A stretch of 17,349 nt of DNA from an uncultured Clostridia bacterium (GTDB taxonomy: Bacteria > Bacillota > Clostridia > Oscillospirales > Acutalibacteraceae). The notes beneath the pieces were generated by a model, which was not told the origin of the DNA, ran no database searches, and worked only from the letters and a program-made list of their open reading frames with translations. The stretch lies in contig CALEIS010000034.1 of NCBI GenBank assembly GCA_937877675.1, positions 1-17,349 of the forward strand. The letters are read 5' to 3'. The position numbers and the translations under genes were made by a program. This document shows, piece after piece, positions 15,351 through 17,349 of the stretch (positions within the stretch are counted from its first letter, which is position 1; each line of letters begins with the position of its first letter).

Positions 15351-16118
15351 TTATTTTGATGCAGCAGCAACAATTTTTGCAAAGTCAGCTGCTTTAAGTG
15401 ATGCGCCACCGATAAGACCACCATCAACATTATTCTTAGCAACAAGTTCGTCAGCATTTGCTGCATTCATTGAACCACCGTACTGAATTGTAACAGTTGC
15501 AGCAACATCGCCACCATATACTTCAGCAATAGCTTCACGAACATATCCATTACCTTCATCAGCCTGGTCAGCAGTTGCTGTTACACCTGTACCGATAGCC
15601 CAAACTGGTTCATAAGCGATGATAACGTTCTTAAGCTGTTCTTTTGTTACATTTGTAAGAGCCATCTTTGTCTGGAATTTAAGAAGAGTTTCTGTGTAAC
15701 CAAGTGAACGCTGTTCAAGTGTTTCACCAACACAAATGATTGGTTTAAGACCTGCATTAAGAGCAGCGAGTGAACGAAGGTTAACTGTCTGGTCTGTTTC
15801 GCCAAAATACTGTCTTCTTTCACTGTGACCTACAACAACATATTCAACACCTGCTTCAACAAGCATTTCAGCAGAAATTTCGCCTGTATAAGCACCTGAT
15901 GATTTAAAGTGTACGTTTTCAGCACCGATTTTGATATTTGAACCTGCAGCAGCTTCAACAGCAGCAGGAATGTCGATAAATGGTACACAAAGTACAACAT
16001 CACAATCTGCACCAGCAACAAGTGGTTTCATTTCTTCAATAAGAGCTTTTGCTTCTGCAGGAGTTTTATTCATTTTCCAGTTACCTGCAATAACTGCTTT
16101 ACGTAAATCTTTTTTCAT
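15351..16118 (-). CDS. tpiA: Triosephosphate isomerase
   Basis: TpiA interconverts dihydroxyacetone phosphate and glyceraldehyde 3-phosphate. The 255-residue TIM barrel is complete. Asn13 and Lys15 are in AGNWKMNKT. Electrophile His98 is in VVVGHSERRQYFGE. Catalytic base Glu170 is in AYEPVWAIGTG, followed by the flexible loop 6. The phosphate-binding segments are IQYGGSMNA (211-219) and GLIGGASL (234-241). The ATG at 16118 follows AAGGAG with 8-9 nt spacing. It lies between pgk (61 bp upstream, with a hairpin in the gap) and gpmI (16 bp downstream), a common glycolytic gene order in Bacillota. Nothing unusual is seen. Confidence 0.98.
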   Translation of the reverse strand: MKKDLRKAVIAGNWKMNKTPAEAKALIEEMKPLVAGADCDVVLCVPFIDIPAAVEAAAGSNIKIGAENVHFKSSGAYTGEISAEMLVEAGVEYVVVGHSERRQYFGETDQTVNLRSLAALNAGLKPIICVGETLEQRSLGYTETLLKFQTKMALTNVTKEQLKNVIIAYEPVWAIGTGVTATADQADEGNGYVREAIAEVYGGDVAATVTIQYGGSMNAANADELVAKNNVDGGLIGGASLKAADFAKIVAAASK

Positions 16119-16143
16119 TATGATTTCTCCTTATCGCAAATTT

Positions 16144-16166
16144 TGGGAGAGCATAAAGCCCTCCCA
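16144..16166 (-). other. RNA stem-loop in the pgk-tpiA intergenic gap
   Basis: On the minus strand TGGGAGGGC and GCTCTCCCA form a 9-bp, GC-rich stem (one G-U) around a 5-base loop. No U-run follows on the minus strand, so it is not a standard terminator. It could protect or delimit a processed pgk or tpiA mRNA end, or damp translation. It lies 13 bp after the pgk stop. Confidence 0.65.
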
Positions 16167-16179
16167 TAAATATTTTTAA

Positions 16180-17349
16180 TTATTTCTCGTTAAGAGCATC
16201 AATACCAGGAAGAACTTTACCTTCAAGGTATTCAAGTGATGCACCGCCACCTGTTGAGATGTGTGACATCTTATCAGCAAAGCCAAGTTTCTGAATTGCA
16301 GCAGCTGAGTCACCGCCACCAATGATTGAAATTGCATCACTGTTAGCAATAGCTGTTGCAACTGCAACTGTGCCTGATGCAAAGTTTGCCCATTCAGAAA
16401 CACCCATAGGTCCGTTCCAGATTACTGTACCAGCATCTTTAACTGCATCAGCAAAAATTTCCTGTGTCTTAGGACCAATATCAAGACCCATCCAACCATC
16501 AGGAATCTTGTCTGAATCAACAACCATAGCTTCTGTGTCAGGAGCATATTCTTTACCAACTTTGTTATCAACAGGAATAAGGAATTTAACGCCTTTTTCT
16601 TCTGCTTTCTTCATCATTTCAGCAGCAAGTTCAACTTTATCTGCTTCAAGAAGAGAAGTACCGATATTGTAACCAAGTGATTTCATGAATGTATAAGCCA
16701 TACCACCACCGATGATAAGTGTATCGCACTTGTCAATGAGGTTTGTGATTACGCCGATTTTATCAGAAACTTTTGCACCACCAAGGATAGCAACGAGAGG
16801 TCTCTTTGGATTTTCAAGAGCGCCACCAATGAATTCGATTTCCTTCTGAATGAGGTAACCACAAGCTGCAGGAAGGTGTTCTGCAACGCCAGCAGTTGAT
16901 GAGTGAGCTCTGTGAGCTGAACCAAAAGCATCGTTTACATAAAGTTCAGCAAGGTCAGCAAATTTCTTGCTAAGTTCTGGGTCATTCTTTGTTTCGCCTT
17001 TTTCGTAACGAACATTTTCAAGAAGAAGAACTTCACTATCTTTAAGGTCAGCTGCAAGTGCCTGTGCACTTTCACCTACAACATCCTTTGCCATTTTAAC
17101 TTCCTGACCAAGGAGTTCAGCAAGTCTTGCAGCAACAGGAGCAAGTGAAAATTCAGGAACAACTTCACCCTTTGGACGACCAAGGTGTGAGCAAAGGATA
17201 ACCTTTGCACCGTTAGCAATAAGATATTTGATTGTTGGCAATGAAGCAACAATTCTCTTGTCACTTGTAATTACGCCATTTTCCATTTTTACGTTGAAGT
17301 CGCAACGAACAAGAACTTTCTTGCCAGCTACCTGTAAATCTTCAACAGT
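16180..17349 (-). CDS. pgk: Phosphoglycerate kinase, first few residues cut by window edge
   Basis: Pgk transfers phosphate from 1,3-bisphosphoglycerate to ADP. The reading frame is open to the last base: 389 residues are visible, beginning TVEDLQVAGKKVLVRCDFNV. An internal ATG at 17286 is not the start, because the DFNV substrate motif lies upstream of it. Only about five or six N-terminal residues should be missing. Other hallmarks are SHLGRPKGE, LLENVRY, AILGGAKVSDKIG, IIGGGMAYTF, WNGPMGVSEWANF, GGGDSAAA and HISTGGGASLEYLEGK, the last four from the nucleotide-binding domain. The usual Pro after DFNV is Lys here, a minor departure. It heads the visible part of a pgk-tpiA-gpmI operon whose promoter lies outside the window. 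Confidence 0.97.
   Translation of the reverse strand, partial: TVEDLQVAGKKVLVRCDFNVKMENGVITSDKRIVASLPTIKYLIANGAKVILCSHLGRPKGEVVPEFSLAPVAARLAELLGQEVKMAKDVVGESAQALAADLKDSEVLLLENVRYEKGETKNDPELSKKFADLAELYVNDAFGSAHRAHSSTAGVAEHLPAACGYLIQKEIEFIGGALENPKRPLVAILGGAKVSDKIGVITNLIDKCDTLIIGGGMAYTFMKSLGYNIGTSLLEADKVELAAEMMKKAEEKGVKFLIPVDNKVGKEYAPDTEAMVVDSDKIPDGWMGLDIGPKTQEIFADAVKDAGTVIWNGPMGVSEWANFASGTVAVATAIANSDAISIIGGGDSAAAIQKLGFADKMSHISTGGGASLEYLEGKVLPGIDALNEK

Noticed and set aside
16322..16672. 116-codon plus-strand reading frame opposite pgk
   Set aside because: It is an antisense shadow of the conserved pgk coding sequence without its own ribosome site.

Overview
The window is a chromosomal stretch of a low-GC, Gram-positive bacterium, most likely a member of the Clostridia (Bacillota), perhaps an Oscillospiraceae/Ruminococcus-like lineage. 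This rests on strong AGGAGG-type ribosome binding sites, consensus TTGACA/TATAAT promoters, a lysine riboswitch, a YrzE-like (TIGR04086) gene beside yajC, a SpoIIM-like membrane protein, and very AT-rich intergenic DNA. The genus assignment is inference only. Every recognisable gene belongs to a known housekeeping family. I found no CRISPR array, insertion sequence, prophage, toxin-antitoxin pair, tRNA or rRNA.

Layout. (1) Positions 1-1951, minus strand: an asd-dapA lysine/diaminopimelate operon (dapA cut by the window edge). It is preceded by a consensus promoter, a complete lysine riboswitch and an intrinsic terminator, so asd-dapA should be attenuated by lysine. (2) 1991-5763, plus strand: queA-tgt (queuosine tRNA modification), yajC (Sec accessory) and a strong terminator, then two membrane-protein genes, one of the YrzE/TIGR04086 family and one SpoIIM-like. 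(3) 5756-6739, minus strand: a XerC/XerD-type tyrosine recombinase that meets the SpoIIM-like gene tail to tail with an 8-bp overlap. (4) 6740-7480: about 740 bp without a credible gene. It holds a perfect palindrome before the recombinase, roughly 500 bp of extremely AT-rich DNA, a perfect-consensus minus-strand promoter with an operator-like inverted repeat and direct repeats, and the uvrA terminator. (5) 7360-13727, minus strand: the nucleotide-excision-repair cluster uvrB-MATE-uvrA, packed with 0- and 1-bp spacings, with its own promoter and terminator. (6) 13748-17349, minus strand: the lower-glycolysis operon pgk-tpiA-gpmI (pgk lacks only its extreme N-terminus), ending in a perfect-palindrome terminator.

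The most interesting items are regulatory: the lysine riboswitch with a predictable antiterminator, the promoter/operator/leader region upstream of the recombinase, and the MATE transporter embedded between uvrB and uvrA. No clearly novel biological system is visible.
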